Positions 6,640-13,433 of a stretch of DNA of 17,214 nt are shown one piece after another. The position numbers and the translations under genes are program-made. The DNA comes from Pseudomonadota bacterium. Its GTDB lineage: Bacteria; Pseudomonadota; Gammaproteobacteria; Pseudomonadales; Oleiphilaceae. The stretch lies in contig JAEZAA010000101.1 of NCBI GenBank assembly GCA_023430625.1, positions 1 through 17,214 of the forward strand, given 5' to 3'. Numbering within the stretch: position 1 is the first letter of the stretch; the number at the start of each line of letters is the position of its first letter. Under the pieces are notes generated by a model, which worked only from the letters and a program-made list of their open reading frames with translations, was not told the DNA's origin and did no database searches.

Positions 6640-7059
6640 ATGGTGACAGCCGCCAAAACAGTCAGCCAACTTGCCACGCACATGGTGATCGCCTTTACCA
6701 TCATGTTCCTGATGACGGGCTCGGTCGCGTTCGGTGGACTGGCGGCGCTCCTGGAGCCGGTCTGCAATGTGGCGTTGTTGCCGTTGCACGAACGGCTCTG
6801 GCGCAATATTCGCCAGACCTTTACGGCATACAGCCGCGTCGTTCTGCTCGCAGGCCAAAAGATCAGCCAGATGGGTCTGCACATGGGCGTGGCCTTTGTG
6901 GTCATGTACTGGGCCACCGGCTCCCTGGCCTTTGGTGGGGTGGCCGCGATCCTTGAGCCCTTGTGCAACGTGATCCTGTTGCCGTTCCACGATGGCTTGT
7001 GGGAAAAGCTGCGCCAGCGTCGGGACGGTGGTTCCGGCGGAACCCTGGCACCGATCTGA
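6640..7059 (+). CDS. Double DUF2061 membrane protein
   Basis: A 139-residue small membrane protein made of two copies of the DUF2061 unit. Residues 8-59 and 75-126 align at a constant offset of 67 residues. Shared marks are HM (14-15 and 81-82), TGS-AFGG (26-33 and 93-100), LEP-CN (38-43 and 105-110), LLP-H (46-50 and 113-117) and the terminal WxxxRQ/WEKLRQ. Each copy has about one and a half hydrophobic helices. DUF2061 has no established function. I chose the ATG at 6640 because AGGAG lies seven bases upstream; a GTG at 6598 would add 14 residues without support. A Fur-like site precedes it, so iron-responsive expression is suggested. The thioredoxin gene lies 107 bases downstream. Confidence 0.85.
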   Translation: MVTAAKTVSQLATHMVIAFTIMFLMTGSVAFGGLAALLEPVCNVALLPLHERLWRNIRQTFTAYSRVVLLAGQKISQMGLHMGVAFVVMYWATGSLAFGGVAAILEPLCNVILLPFHDGLWEKLRQRRDGGSGGTLAPI

Positions 7060-7166
7060 ATGCCGGAAGAACAACGAAGGAATTCCTGAGCTGAAAGGCC
7101 TCTTCTCTGTTAACGCTGTATTTTTCTGTTAAATAAGCGGTGTGCACCGGCAGAGGAGGACAACGG

Positions 7167-7493
7167 ATGGTCATGAGCCAACTCTATGCGGAGGTGGAGC
7201 CGGCCCGGAGCGAAATCGATGCCCAGGCCGGCCCCCTGATTCTTGAATTCGGCGCCCCCTGGTGCGGCCACTGTCGGGCGGCCCAGCCCTACCTCATGCT
7301 GGCGCTGGACGATCACCCCGAGGTATCCCATATCAAGATCGAGGATGGCCCAGGCCGCCCCTTGGGGCGCTCGTTCAGGGTCAAACTCTGGCCTACCCTG
7401 ATTTTTCTGCGCGACGGCCAGGAGGTGGATCGCCTGGTGCGTCCGACCGATGCGAGTGGGATCCGCAAGTGCCTGGAGAAAATCGCCTCGTAG
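7167..7493 (+). CDS. Small thioredoxin-like protein with CGHC active site
   Basis: A 108-residue thioredoxin-fold protein without a signal peptide, so probably cytoplasmic. The active site is W32-C33-G34-H35-C36 (APWCGHCRAAQP) and the cis-proline is P76 (LWPTLIF), followed by the usual FLRDGQEVDR strand-turn. CGHC is the motif of eukaryotic protein disulfide isomerase rather than the CGPC of standard bacterial thioredoxin, and it normally gives a more oxidising redox potential. The ATG at 7167 is preceded by GAGGAGGA at six bases; the GTG at 7140 in the same frame has no such site. It converges with the RES toxin gene (18 bases between stops). Two copies of TCTGTTAA, 19 bases apart (7106-7113, 7125-7132), lie upstream. 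Confidence 0.9.
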   Translation: MVMSQLYAEVEPARSEIDAQAGPLILEFGAPWCGHCRAAQPYLMLALDDHPEVSHIKIEDGPGRPLGRSFRVKLWPTLIFLRDGQEVDRLVRPTDASGIRKCLEKIAS

Positions 7494-7511
7494 AGTGCGC
7501 CCGCTACAGGT

Positions 7512-7991
7512 TTACTTCAGGACCCGCTGGTCGTAGTTGAAGGGCAGGATTTCACCGGGTTTTATCCGTCCCATGTCCTCGTGGACCGGGTTGAGCAGGT
7601 AGTTGTGCTCGCCAGGAATCACGATGCTGGGCACCCGCAGTGCCAACGATGCCTTTGATGCGGCCCAGGTGTCGCCAATCAGGCGCGTGCCGGATGAACC
7701 GGTCAAGCTGTTCCAGTCCGGCGGCAGATCCGCCGGGTCCAGATCCAGAATGCAATCCTCCGGAATCGCCACCCGCAGCACTCGAAAGGTGGCGAGCACT
7801 TTACTGCGTTGCAGATGTACCAGTTGTTCAAAGGCCGCCAGCGACAGGCTCTGTGCCAGATACACCAGCCGCGTGCCCGGATTGTTCCAGCGACCGCCGT
7901 AAAGAAAGGCGCCTTCCCCGGAGAGCATCTGTTCCGGTGATTGAGCGTATTCCGGTGCCGCAATGCGAAACGCGACTGGAGTGGTGGTCAA
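7512..7991 (-). CDS. RES-domain toxin (NAD+ phosphorylase/glycohydrolase family)
   Basis: A 159-residue RES-domain protein, the toxin of RES-Xre toxin-antitoxin pairs, whose characterised members destroy cellular NAD+. Family marks are R9 (AFRIA), the GGRWNNPGTRLVYLA segment at 32-46 with R34 and Y44, E55 (SLAAFEQLVHL), S122 (RVPSIVIP) and the NYLLNP motif at 130-135. Length is normal and no key residue appears lost, so it is probably active. The reading frame has no ATG or GTG at its start: translation most likely begins at the TTG at 7989-7991, which overlaps the antitoxin stop (TTGA). That implies translational coupling and a low toxin-to-antitoxin ratio. Confidence 0.9.
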   Translation of the reverse strand: MTTTPVAFRIAAPEYAQSPEQMLSGEGAFLYGGRWNNPGTRLVYLAQSLSLAAFEQLVHLQRSKVLATFRVLRVAIPEDCILDLDPADLPPDWNSLTGSSGTRLIGDTWAASKASLALRVPSIVIPGEHNYLLNPVHEDMGRIKPGEILPFNYDQRVLK

Positions 7992-8500
7992 GAAGGGATC
8001 CCATGGCGAATGCGGCCGATCAGGTCTTCCACCTCGTGGGCGCCGTATTCGCTGGTGGCGCGGAGCAGGGGCGTGTCACCGCCGAAATAAGGCGCGGGCG
8101 CCTGCAGCCAGTCCCGGGCCGCCACTTCATCACCCGCGGTCAGTGCGGTCGCCAGTTCCATAAGGCGCGCATAACGGTAAACCCGGTCGGACTCTTCCTG
8201 CGTCAGCCGCCCGGTTTCCCGCCGCCGCTTCAGCGTGGCCGCTGGTATCCGTAAGAGCTTCGTGATTTGAGTCTGGTTGACTGCAAGCGCCTCAGCCAGC
8301 CGGTCCAGGACTTCGACCTCCAGCCCGGCGGCAATCTCCTCACGTACGAGCCCCCTGCGCTGGCGACCCTTGCCGAAGATGATGCGTGCAACCATCTGCT
8401 CCGGCATGACGCCCGTTCGCGGCCAGCCATCCTCGGTACTCCGGTGCCGGCTTCTGGGAGCATTCGGTTCCAGGTTCTGAACGCTGAAGAGCTTTTTCAT
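7988..8500 (-). CDS. Xre/MbcA/ParS-like antitoxin (DUF2384)
   Basis: A 170-residue antitoxin paired with the RES toxin. A helix-turn-helix region spans about 63-95 (DRLAEALAVNQTQITKLLRI), followed by the DUF2384 C-terminal domain ending PLLRATSEYGAHEVEDLIGR (145-164) and HGIPS. In this family the C-terminus blocks the toxin active site and the HTH part represses the operon. I place the start at the ATG at 8500 because GGAG lies six bases upstream and a promoter with operator-like dyad sits directly before it; the longer frame to 8614 would be upstream of that promoter. The N-terminal 60 residues are basic and less typical. It overlaps the toxin gene by four bases. Confidence 0.88.
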   Translation of the reverse strand: MKKLFSVQNLEPNAPRSRHRSTEDGWPRTGVMPEQMVARIIFGKGRQRRGLVREEIAAGLEVEVLDRLAEALAVNQTQITKLLRIPAATLKRRRETGRLTQEESDRVYRYARLMELATALTAGDEVAARDWLQAPAPYFGGDTPLLRATSEYGAHEVEDLIGRIRHGIPS

Positions 8501-8518
8501 ATGGTGCTCCAGGAAATT

Positions 8519-8557
8519 CCATTTGGAAATGGTACGCCTGGTGTCGCGGGCCTGCAA
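8519..8557 (-). promoter_or_regulatory. Promoter and operator-like dyad of the toxin-antitoxin operon
   Basis: On the minus strand TTGCAG (8557-8552) and TACCAT (8534-8529) are spaced by exactly 17 bases. The inverted repeat CCATTTGGAAATGG (8519-8532; arms CCATTT and AAATGG) overlaps the -10 and the predicted start point, and a second odd palindrome GGAAATTCC abuts it at 8512-8520. This is where a self-repressing antitoxin would bind. Confidence 0.65.
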
Positions 8558-8632
8558 GCGCCGGAATCGCGCTATCCTCTTAATGCCTGTTTGTGTCGGC
8601 GGGTTTCGGTGCACAGGGTAGCCACGCGGCCA

Positions 8633-10306
8633 TTAGAGCTGTTTCAGCGCCAGAACGTTATCGATGCTGGTGCGGTAATAATCAAATAACCCCTGAACAT
8701 GCCGGAAATCCTCCGAGCGCTTGTCGATGAAGCCGGCCAGGGTGTCTTTCATCTGCGCGACGTTGTCCGGTGAGGTGCAGCGTTCGCTATTCGCAGCCGT
8801 CTGCTGCAGGGTGATTTGCAGCGGAATGCCATCGCTCCCGAGGGTGGGAGTGGCCCGGTTGCTGATCGGTTTGAGCAGGCATTCGTCCAGCAGGGCCCAG
8901 TGCTCGGGAGGGAGGCTTCGCTGCAGGGCGGCCACCTGCGGCAGGATTTGCGCGTCATGGAAATAGTGCCCCATGGCAGCGACGATCTGGCGCTCGCTGC
9001 GACTCATGGCATATTCCTCAAGCATCAGTTGCGCGTCCCGCAGATAGGTGTCCAGGCGCAGCCGTTGCAGAAAGCGGGCATCGGCCTCTCGTTGCAGTTG
9101 CCGCACTGGTGGCGGGATAGCGAGAAACTCCTCCAGTGTCGAGAAGCCAGGATCCTGCATGGCGCTGCTCACCACCGCCACTGCCTTTTCGTAATAGGAT
9201 TTGGTGCTGGGGAAGAAGTAACCCTGCCGCTCGGCGGCCTCCAGCGACGCCAGACTGTCGCCGCGCACGATGTCGGTCGTGCTCAGGTTTTCGAAGAACC
9301 AGTCGGGGCGCCAGCGGGCCGACTGCAGCGCCGGATGGCGTGCGAACTCCGGCCACAGCACCCGCAGCGCGTCCTGCAGCATGGTGCCGCAGTTGCGGTT
9401 GATGAACTGATACGGGCCGCTGAAGCGCCAATGCAATTCCGCCAGTTCTCGCACCATCTGGGTTCGTTGTTCCTCGCTCAGCTGCAAGGGCAGGGAATAG
9501 ACTTCGCGAAACTCATCAATTGCATATTCCTGGTACACATCCATGAAGGTGCTGGCATACAGATGCGCCTTATAACCACCGGTCAGGCCTTTCCAGATAC
9601 TCAGGGACAACTCGTCCACATTGGCGCGGTAGCCCAGGACCAGATGCTCGCGCAGATAGGCATCGCAGGGTTGGGCGTTGGGGGCGGAGTCCGGGCAGAC
9701 CACCAGCCGCAGGGCCACATGGCCAAAGCGTGAGGCCAGGCTGCCGCTGTTTCCGGCAAACAGCAGATGAATATCCTGCACACGAGCCGGATCCACCGGT
9801 ACCAGTTTGGACTCGCCGTAGCGAGTCAGGATTGAGAAGGGAACCTGGCGCGGGCAAGTTGCCGAGGCGGCGGTGGCGCCATAGCGCTCCCGAAAATAGC
9901 GGGCAAAAACCGGCTGACTGCAGGCGAAATCGGCGGTGAGCAAGTAGCGGGACAGGGCCTCGGCGAACGCGGTCCGGACGGGAGCATCTTCACCCTGTAC
10001 CACGGCGAGGACTTGCTCGAAGCGGCGGTTCGGCTGCAGGGAAGGCTGTTCAGCCTGCTTGATCAGCGCGGCCAGAGTAGAGATGGCATCGACAGGGGGC
10101 GCCTGTGGCAGCTCCTGCGTCCGCTGCCACTCCTGGCGCAACGCGGCCCGCACCGCATCCGGCGCGTCCGCCAACAGGCTGGCGAGGGGCTCGAGCGAGG
10201 CAGAAGTGGCGCTGGAGTTGGCCGGGGCCTGGACGGCCCCGGGTGGCGTTGCACAACCTGTGACTAAGATCAGGCTCAGGCCTAACGCGATAATGGAACG
10301 GATCAT
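8633..10306 (-). CDS. DUF4105 lipoprotein (predicted papain-like fold, periplasmic)
   Basis: A 557-residue lipoprotein. The signal MIRSIIALGLSLILVTGC ends in a lipobox with C18; the residue after it is alanine, which favours outer-membrane sorting. The DUF4105 (Lnb N-terminal periplasmic) domain covers about 155-345: LLFAGNSGSLASRFGHVALR with H196, then YQFINRNCGTMLQDALRVLW with C306. The conserved His and Asn-Cys positions suggest an NlpC/P60-like thiol fold, although activity has not been shown for the family. A helical C-terminal region (about 400-557) of unknown role follows. The ATG at 10306 overlaps the stop of the upstream Sel1-like gene in an ATGA, so translation is coupled. It is the last gene of a three-gene set with the two paralogues. 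Confidence 0.85.
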   Translation of the reverse strand: MIRSIIALGLSLILVTGCATPPGAVQAPANSSATSASLEPLASLLADAPDAVRAALRQEWQRTQELPQAPPVDAISTLAALIKQAEQPSLQPNRRFEQVLAVVQGEDAPVRTAFAEALSRYLLTADFACSQPVFARYFRERYGATAASATCPRQVPFSILTRYGESKLVPVDPARVQDIHLLFAGNSGSLASRFGHVALRLVVCPDSAPNAQPCDAYLREHLVLGYRANVDELSLSIWKGLTGGYKAHLYASTFMDVYQEYAIDEFREVYSLPLQLSEEQRTQMVRELAELHWRFSGPYQFINRNCGTMLQDALRVLWPEFARHPALQSARWRPDWFFENLSTTDIVRGDSLASLEAAERQGYFFPSTKSYYEKAVAVVSSAMQDPGFSTLEEFLAIPPPVRQLQREADARFLQRLRLDTYLRDAQLMLEEYAMSRSERQIVAAMGHYFHDAQILPQVAALQRSLPPEHWALLDECLLKPISNRATPTLGSDGIPLQITLQQTAANSERCTSPDNVAQMKDTLAGFIDKRSEDFRHVQGLFDYYRTSIDNVLALKQL

Positions 10307-11358
10307 TGCAGTGAGGAGATCGCCGCTTCCGAGCCGGTATTGACGCCATGGCCATTGGCTGGGGCTTCATACATCTGAAACGCGGTGTTCATCATCGAGT
10401 CTGGATTGCCCCAGGCTGCCGAACGCATGGATGCCTCGTTTTGCAGGAGCTGAATCTGGGTGAACTTGTTCGGCGTGGAGAGCAGGTCGAAAGCCAAGGG
10501 AATCGCGCTGCTCACCATCATGGTCGTGATGACGGAGCCCATATCTGCGCCTTCGCCCGCGATGCTGTCTATGAACTCGCCCGTAAATGCAAAATAGTTA
10601 ATCGAATCGATTTCCGCCTGGATGCGCTGCTGTTCCTGCGCCGCGGCGGCTTCTGCCTGTTGCTGCGCCTCCTTGGCCGCCTGCTCGGCTTGCGCCTGGG
10701 TCAGCCGTTCCCGCCACTGGGATGCCTGCGCGGCATCCGCGGCGAGGCCGTCGCCGGTTTCATAACGACGGATCAGGCGTTCCATGGCGGCTATGTAGCC
10801 TTCGTTCGCCATGCGCAAATCGTTCGCAGCCTGGGCCGCGATCAATCGCTCCTGCCACTGACGCGCCTTGGTGGCGTCCTTGGCAACACCCATGCCCTGC
10901 TGATGCCGTGCAACCAGTGCGGCAAGGGCGTTCACATCGCCCGCCTCGGCCCGCTGCAGTTCCTCTTTCAGCTTGGCCGCCTCCGCCTCCGCATAACGTT
11001 TCACGGCCTGCTGGACGATATAGGCCTCGCGTGCCATGTCTTCCAGCGCGGGTTCGGCGCCATAGAGTTTCAGGAAGCGGGTGGTGTCATTCTGCAACTG
11101 GGTCAGGCGCTCGAAACTGGGGTGCTTTTCGAACAAGGCGTAGCCGGCCTGGATCCGGCCGTTGAGAATGGGCGGGTTCACTTCGCCGAATGCCTGTTCG
11201 GCCTCGTGGAGTTTGGTCAGGGCGAGTTCAAAATTCTCGCTGGCCAGAGCCTGTTCCGCCTCTTCAAATATGAAGCGGGCAAGATGCCGGTCGCTGGCAT
11301 GGGCGGTGGCGGTCGCCGTGAGGGTCAGGGCTAGAAACGCTGCGGACAATGTTTTCAC
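10303..11358 (-). CDS. Periplasmic Sel1/TPR-like protein, paralogue A
   Basis: A 351-residue exported protein with signal peptide MKTLSAAFLALTLTATATAHA, probably cut after residue 21. Residues 28-75 look like a TPR (FEEAEQALASENFELALTKL). Two Sel1-like repeats lie at about 139-171 (GDVNALAALVARHQQGMGVA) and 186-218. A Gln/Ala/Glu-rich coiled-coil stretch spans 220-250, then a hydrophobic helix near 275-293 and a Met/Asn-rich end. Sel1 repeats are protein-binding scaffolds; the partner here may be the DUF4105 lipoprotein encoded next, with which it overlaps by four bases. The start is GTG (11356-11358) after a strong AAGGAG. It is a tandem copy of the gene at 11480-12532, identical over the first 72 residues. 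I know no named family. Confidence 0.85.
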   Translation of the reverse strand: MKTLSAAFLALTLTATATAHASDRHLARFIFEEAEQALASENFELALTKLHEAEQAFGEVNPPILNGRIQAGYALFEKHPSFERLTQLQNDTTRFLKLYGAEPALEDMAREAYIVQQAVKRYAEAEAAKLKEELQRAEAGDVNALAALVARHQQGMGVAKDATKARQWQERLIAAQAANDLRMANEGYIAAMERLIRRYETGDGLAADAAQASQWRERLTQAQAEQAAKEAQQQAEAAAAQEQQRIQAEIDSINYFAFTGEFIDSIAGEGADMGSVITTMMVSSAIPLAFDLLSTPNKFTQIQLLQNEASMRSAAWGNPDSMMNTAFQMYEAPANGHGVNTGSEAAISSLQ

Positions 11359-11383
11359 GATTAACTCCTTACGATCGGTTCGG

Positions 11384-11430
11384 CCACCTCGTTACTCACC
11401 GAGTGGAGTGCCCGGTCAGCAACGAGGTGG
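11384..11430 (-). promoter_or_regulatory. Leader stem-loop A (covaries with stem-loop B)
   Basis: CCACCTCGTT (11384-11393) and AACGAGGTGG (11421-11430) form ten perfect pairs around a 27-base loop that can form a smaller ACTC/GAGT or ACCG/CGGT hairpin. It ends 25 bases before the GTG of paralogue A and 13 bases before its ribosome-binding site. The matching stem before paralogue B differs at five aligned pairs, yet every pair is kept. Confidence 0.7.
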
Positions 11431-11461
11431 GAGGGATCAGCTAGGTTTTCTCTTGCCAGGT

Positions 11462-11476
11462 GTGCGGTCACCGCAC
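11462..11476. repeat. 15-bp palindrome after the stop of paralogue B
   Basis: GTGCGGTCACCGCAC has perfect 7-base arms around one base, three bases beyond the TAA of paralogue B (11480-11482). There is no T-run on either side, so it is not a typical intrinsic terminator. It falls at the junction between the two tandem gene units. Confidence 0.55.
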
Positions 11477-11479
11477 GGG

Positions 11480-12532
11480 TTATTGCAGTGTGGTGGACGC
11501 TGCGTCCGGGCCGGTGGCGACCTCATGGCCGTTGGCGGGAGCCTGATACAGCTGGAATGCGGTGTTCATCATGGAATCCGGATTACCCCAGGCGGCGGAC
11601 CGCATGGGGGCCTGGAGCTGCAGGAGCTGAATCTGGGTAAACTTGAATGGGGTCGAAATCAGGTCGAAGGCAATCGGCAGCGCACTGGATGCCATCATGA
11701 TGGTGACCCCGGACATAGGATCGAGGTCGTTGACAACGCTGCCCGTGAAATCGGCTGTGTTTTGCATATAGCTAATCGAATCAATTTCCGCCTGGATGCG
11801 CAGCTGTTCCTGCGCGGCGGCGGCTTCCGCCTGTTGCTGTGCTTCCTTGGCCGCCTGCTCGGCTTGCGCCCGGGTCAGCCGTTCCCGCCACTGGGCCGCT
11901 TGCGCGGCATCCACGGCGACGCCTTCGCCGGTTTCATAACGACGGATCAGGCGTTCCATGGCGGCCATGTAGCCTTCGTTCGCCATGCGCAAATCATTGG
12001 CAGCCTGGGCCGCGATCAATCGTTCCTGCCACTGACGCGCCTTGGCGGTGTCCTTGGCAACGCCCAGGCCTTGCTGATGCCGTGCAACCAGTGCGGCGAG
12101 CGCATCCACATCGTCCGCCTCGGCCCGCTGCAGTTCCTCTTTCAGCTTGGCCGCATCCGCGTCCGAATGGCGCTTCACGGCCTGCTGGATGCGATAGGCA
12201 TCGCGTGCCATGTCTTCCAGCGCGGGTTCGGCGCCATAGAGCTTCAGGAACCGGGCAGTGTCGTTCTGCAACTGGGTCACCCGCTCCAGGGTGGGCGATT
12301 TTTCGAACAGGGCAAATCCTGCCTGAATCCGACCATTGAGAATGGGTGGATTCACTTCGCCGAATGCCTGTTCGGCCTCATGGAGTTTGGTCAGGGCGAG
12401 TTCAAAGTTCTCGCTGGCCAGAGCCTGTTCCGCCTCTTCGAAAATGAAGCGGGCCAGATGGCGGTCGCTGGCATGGGCGGTGGCGGTCGCCGTGAGGGTC
12501 AGGGCTAGAAACGCTGCGGACAATGTTTTCAT
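11480..12532 (-). CDS. Periplasmic Sel1/TPR-like protein, paralogue B
   Basis: A 350-residue tandem paralogue of the next gene downstream, with the same signal peptide, TPR-like N-terminus, two Sel1-like repeats (about 139-171, 186-218), coiled coil and the shared end segment MRSAAWGNPDSMMNTAFQ. The two proteins are identical for 72 residues and highly similar to about 252. They differ sharply at about 254-275 (B: SYMQNTADFTGSVVNDLDPM) before converging again. The start is ATG, but no clear ribosome-binding site precedes it (GCGCTAAACC), unlike paralogue A. It is the first gene of the B-A-lipoprotein set; the gap to A is 121 bases. A weak TATGCT near 12710-12715 could be a -10, but no matching -35 is seen. 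Function unknown. Confidence 0.83.
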   Translation of the reverse strand: MKTLSAAFLALTLTATATAHASDRHLARFIFEEAEQALASENFELALTKLHEAEQAFGEVNPPILNGRIQAGFALFEKSPTLERVTQLQNDTARFLKLYGAEPALEDMARDAYRIQQAVKRHSDADAAKLKEELQRAEADDVDALAALVARHQQGLGVAKDTAKARQWQERLIAAQAANDLRMANEGYMAAMERLIRRYETGEGVAVDAAQAAQWRERLTRAQAEQAAKEAQQQAEAAAAQEQLRIQAEIDSISYMQNTADFTGSVVNDLDPMSGVTIMMASSALPIAFDLISTPFKFTQIQLLQLQAPMRSAAWGNPDSMMNTAFQLYQAPANGHEVATGPDAASTTLQ

Positions 12533-12561
12533 GGTTTAGCGCCGTACTATCGGTTCGGCCT

Positions 12562-12604
12562 CACCGTTGCTGGTCGGGCGAAGCGCCAGGGTCGTGCAAC
12601 GGTG
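12562..12604 (-). promoter_or_regulatory. Leader stem-loop B (covaries with stem-loop A)
   Basis: CACCGTTGC (12562-12570) and GCAACGGTG (12596-12604) form nine perfect pairs around a 25-base loop holding an inner GGCG/CGCC hairpin. It ends 29 bases before the ATG of paralogue B. Aligned with stem A, the outer four pairs are the same and the inner five are all replaced with compensation on the other arm. Confidence 0.7.
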
Positions 12605-12791
12605 CAGGTAGGATCTGCGAGATTTTTCCTTTCCAGGCGTGCGGCAACCCCTTTGGCAGAGCCTGTGGCGGGGGATAAACCGGTCCGGTCCTCGGACAAA
12701 ACGAAGTCTAGCATAATCCTGGATTTGAGCCTGGGCTTGAGGGTGTTTTGTGTGAGGCAATACAGAGGGCGAGGCGGATTCGGACCCGACC

Positions 12792-12820
12792 TTGGAAATG
12801 CCCGGCGGAGAGTTCATAAA
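12792..12820 (+). promoter_or_regulatory. Possible sigma70 promoter for the stress-type protein
   Basis: TTGGAA (12792-12797) and CATAAA (12815-12820) are 17 bases apart, each 4/6 to consensus, 62 bases before the ATG. Alternative elements in this region are no better. Confidence 0.4.
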
Positions 12821-12882
12821 AAGCAGAGAGGGTGGGGGCTCACCCTGAGCGAACCTCACCCGCGTGCCAAGAGGAGGACACG

Positions 12883-13368
12883 ATGAGCGAAGGTGCAGAC
12901 AAGGTACTGGAACTGCTGAAGTCATTCGATAACCTGATGCTGGTCACCAACGGCACTCTGGGTCAATTCGATGCCCGTCCCATGCATGTTGCGGAAATCG
13001 AGGCGAGCTGCGACCTCTGGTTCCTGTCGGGCAGCGATGACAAGATCACCGAGTTGAAGAAGAACCCCCAGGCGATGGTGGTCGCCCAGGACAAGAACGA
13101 CTGTTGGCTGAGCATCACGGGGCGTGTGGAGATCTCCAGCGATCGCGACCAGATCAAGGCGCTGTGGAAGGAGCCGTACCGGGTCTGGTTCACCAACGGC
13201 GTCGATGACCCAAATATCCGGGTGCTGCATTTCCGGGCCGAGCAGGCGGAGTACTGGGACCAGCGTGGTACCCGCAAACTGGAGTATGCGATCAAGGCCG
13301 CCAAGTCCTACGTGACCGGCGATACGCCCAAGACCGACAAGAAGACCCACGACACCGTGCACTTTTAA
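12883..13368 (+). CDS. General-stress-protein-26-like / PNPOx-fold protein
   Basis: A 161-residue protein of the pyridoxamine-5'-phosphate-oxidase-like split-barrel family (COG3871, general stress protein 26). The pattern is an N-terminal helix LELLKSFDNLML, the strand LGQFDARPMHV, CDLWFLSGSDDKITELKKNP, the WLSITGRVEI strand and a C-terminal VLHFRAEQAEYWDQRG. Relatives bind FMN or other flavins; their physiological role is mostly in stress resistance and is poorly defined. The ATG at 12883 follows GAGGAGGA at four bases, and the upstream frame extension to 12832 has no support. It stands alone between the leftward paralogue set and the rightward Anbu operon. A large stem-loop follows its stop. 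Confidence 0.88.
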   Translation: MSEGADKVLELLKSFDNLMLVTNGTLGQFDARPMHVAEIEASCDLWFLSGSDDKITELKKNPQAMVVAQDKNDCWLSITGRVEISSDRDQIKALWKEPYRVWFTNGVDDPNIRVLHFRAEQAEYWDQRGTRKLEYAIKAAKSYVTGDTPKTDKKTHDTVHF

Positions 13369-13371
13369 GAA

Positions 13372-13433
13372 AGCGCGCATCACGCCGGGGACGGAGTATC
13401 GCCACTTCGTCCCTAGTCCCCGCCTTGCGCGCT
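13372..13433 (+). terminator. Nested stem-loop downstream of the stress-type gene
   Basis: AGCGCGC (13372-13378) pairs with GCGCGCT (13427-13433), and inside it GGGGAC (13387-13392) pairs with GTCCCC (13416-13421), giving a 62-base nested hairpin that begins three bases after the stop. No T-run follows, so it may be an mRNA 3'-end structure or a factor-dependent stop rather than an intrinsic terminator. Confidence 0.4.

Larger units (their letters stand above)
12533..12882. other. 350-base divergent intergenic region
   Basis: This gap lies between paralogue B (leftward) and the stress-type protein (rightward). The first 110 bases resemble the 121-base leader of paralogue A: the shared GGCCGAACCGAT next to the gene, a stem-loop, then a similar T-rich segment and CCAGG-GTGCGG. 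The rest holds the inverted repeat GTCCG/CGGAC (12686-12696) and a possible rightward promoter. No convincing coding frame, tRNA or T-run terminator is visible. Confidence 0.7.

Noticed and set aside
8501..8614. 38-codon upstream extension of the antitoxin
   Set aside because: It lies upstream of and across the candidate promoter and operator; the ATG at 8500 has a ribosome-binding site.
11162..12508. Long open frame (448 codons) on the plus strand across both paralogues
   Set aside because: It is antisense to the two Sel1-like genes, whose signal peptides, repeats and paralogy are clear. It is a GC-rich shadow, and its similarity to 10348-11334 is just the duplication seen on the other strand.
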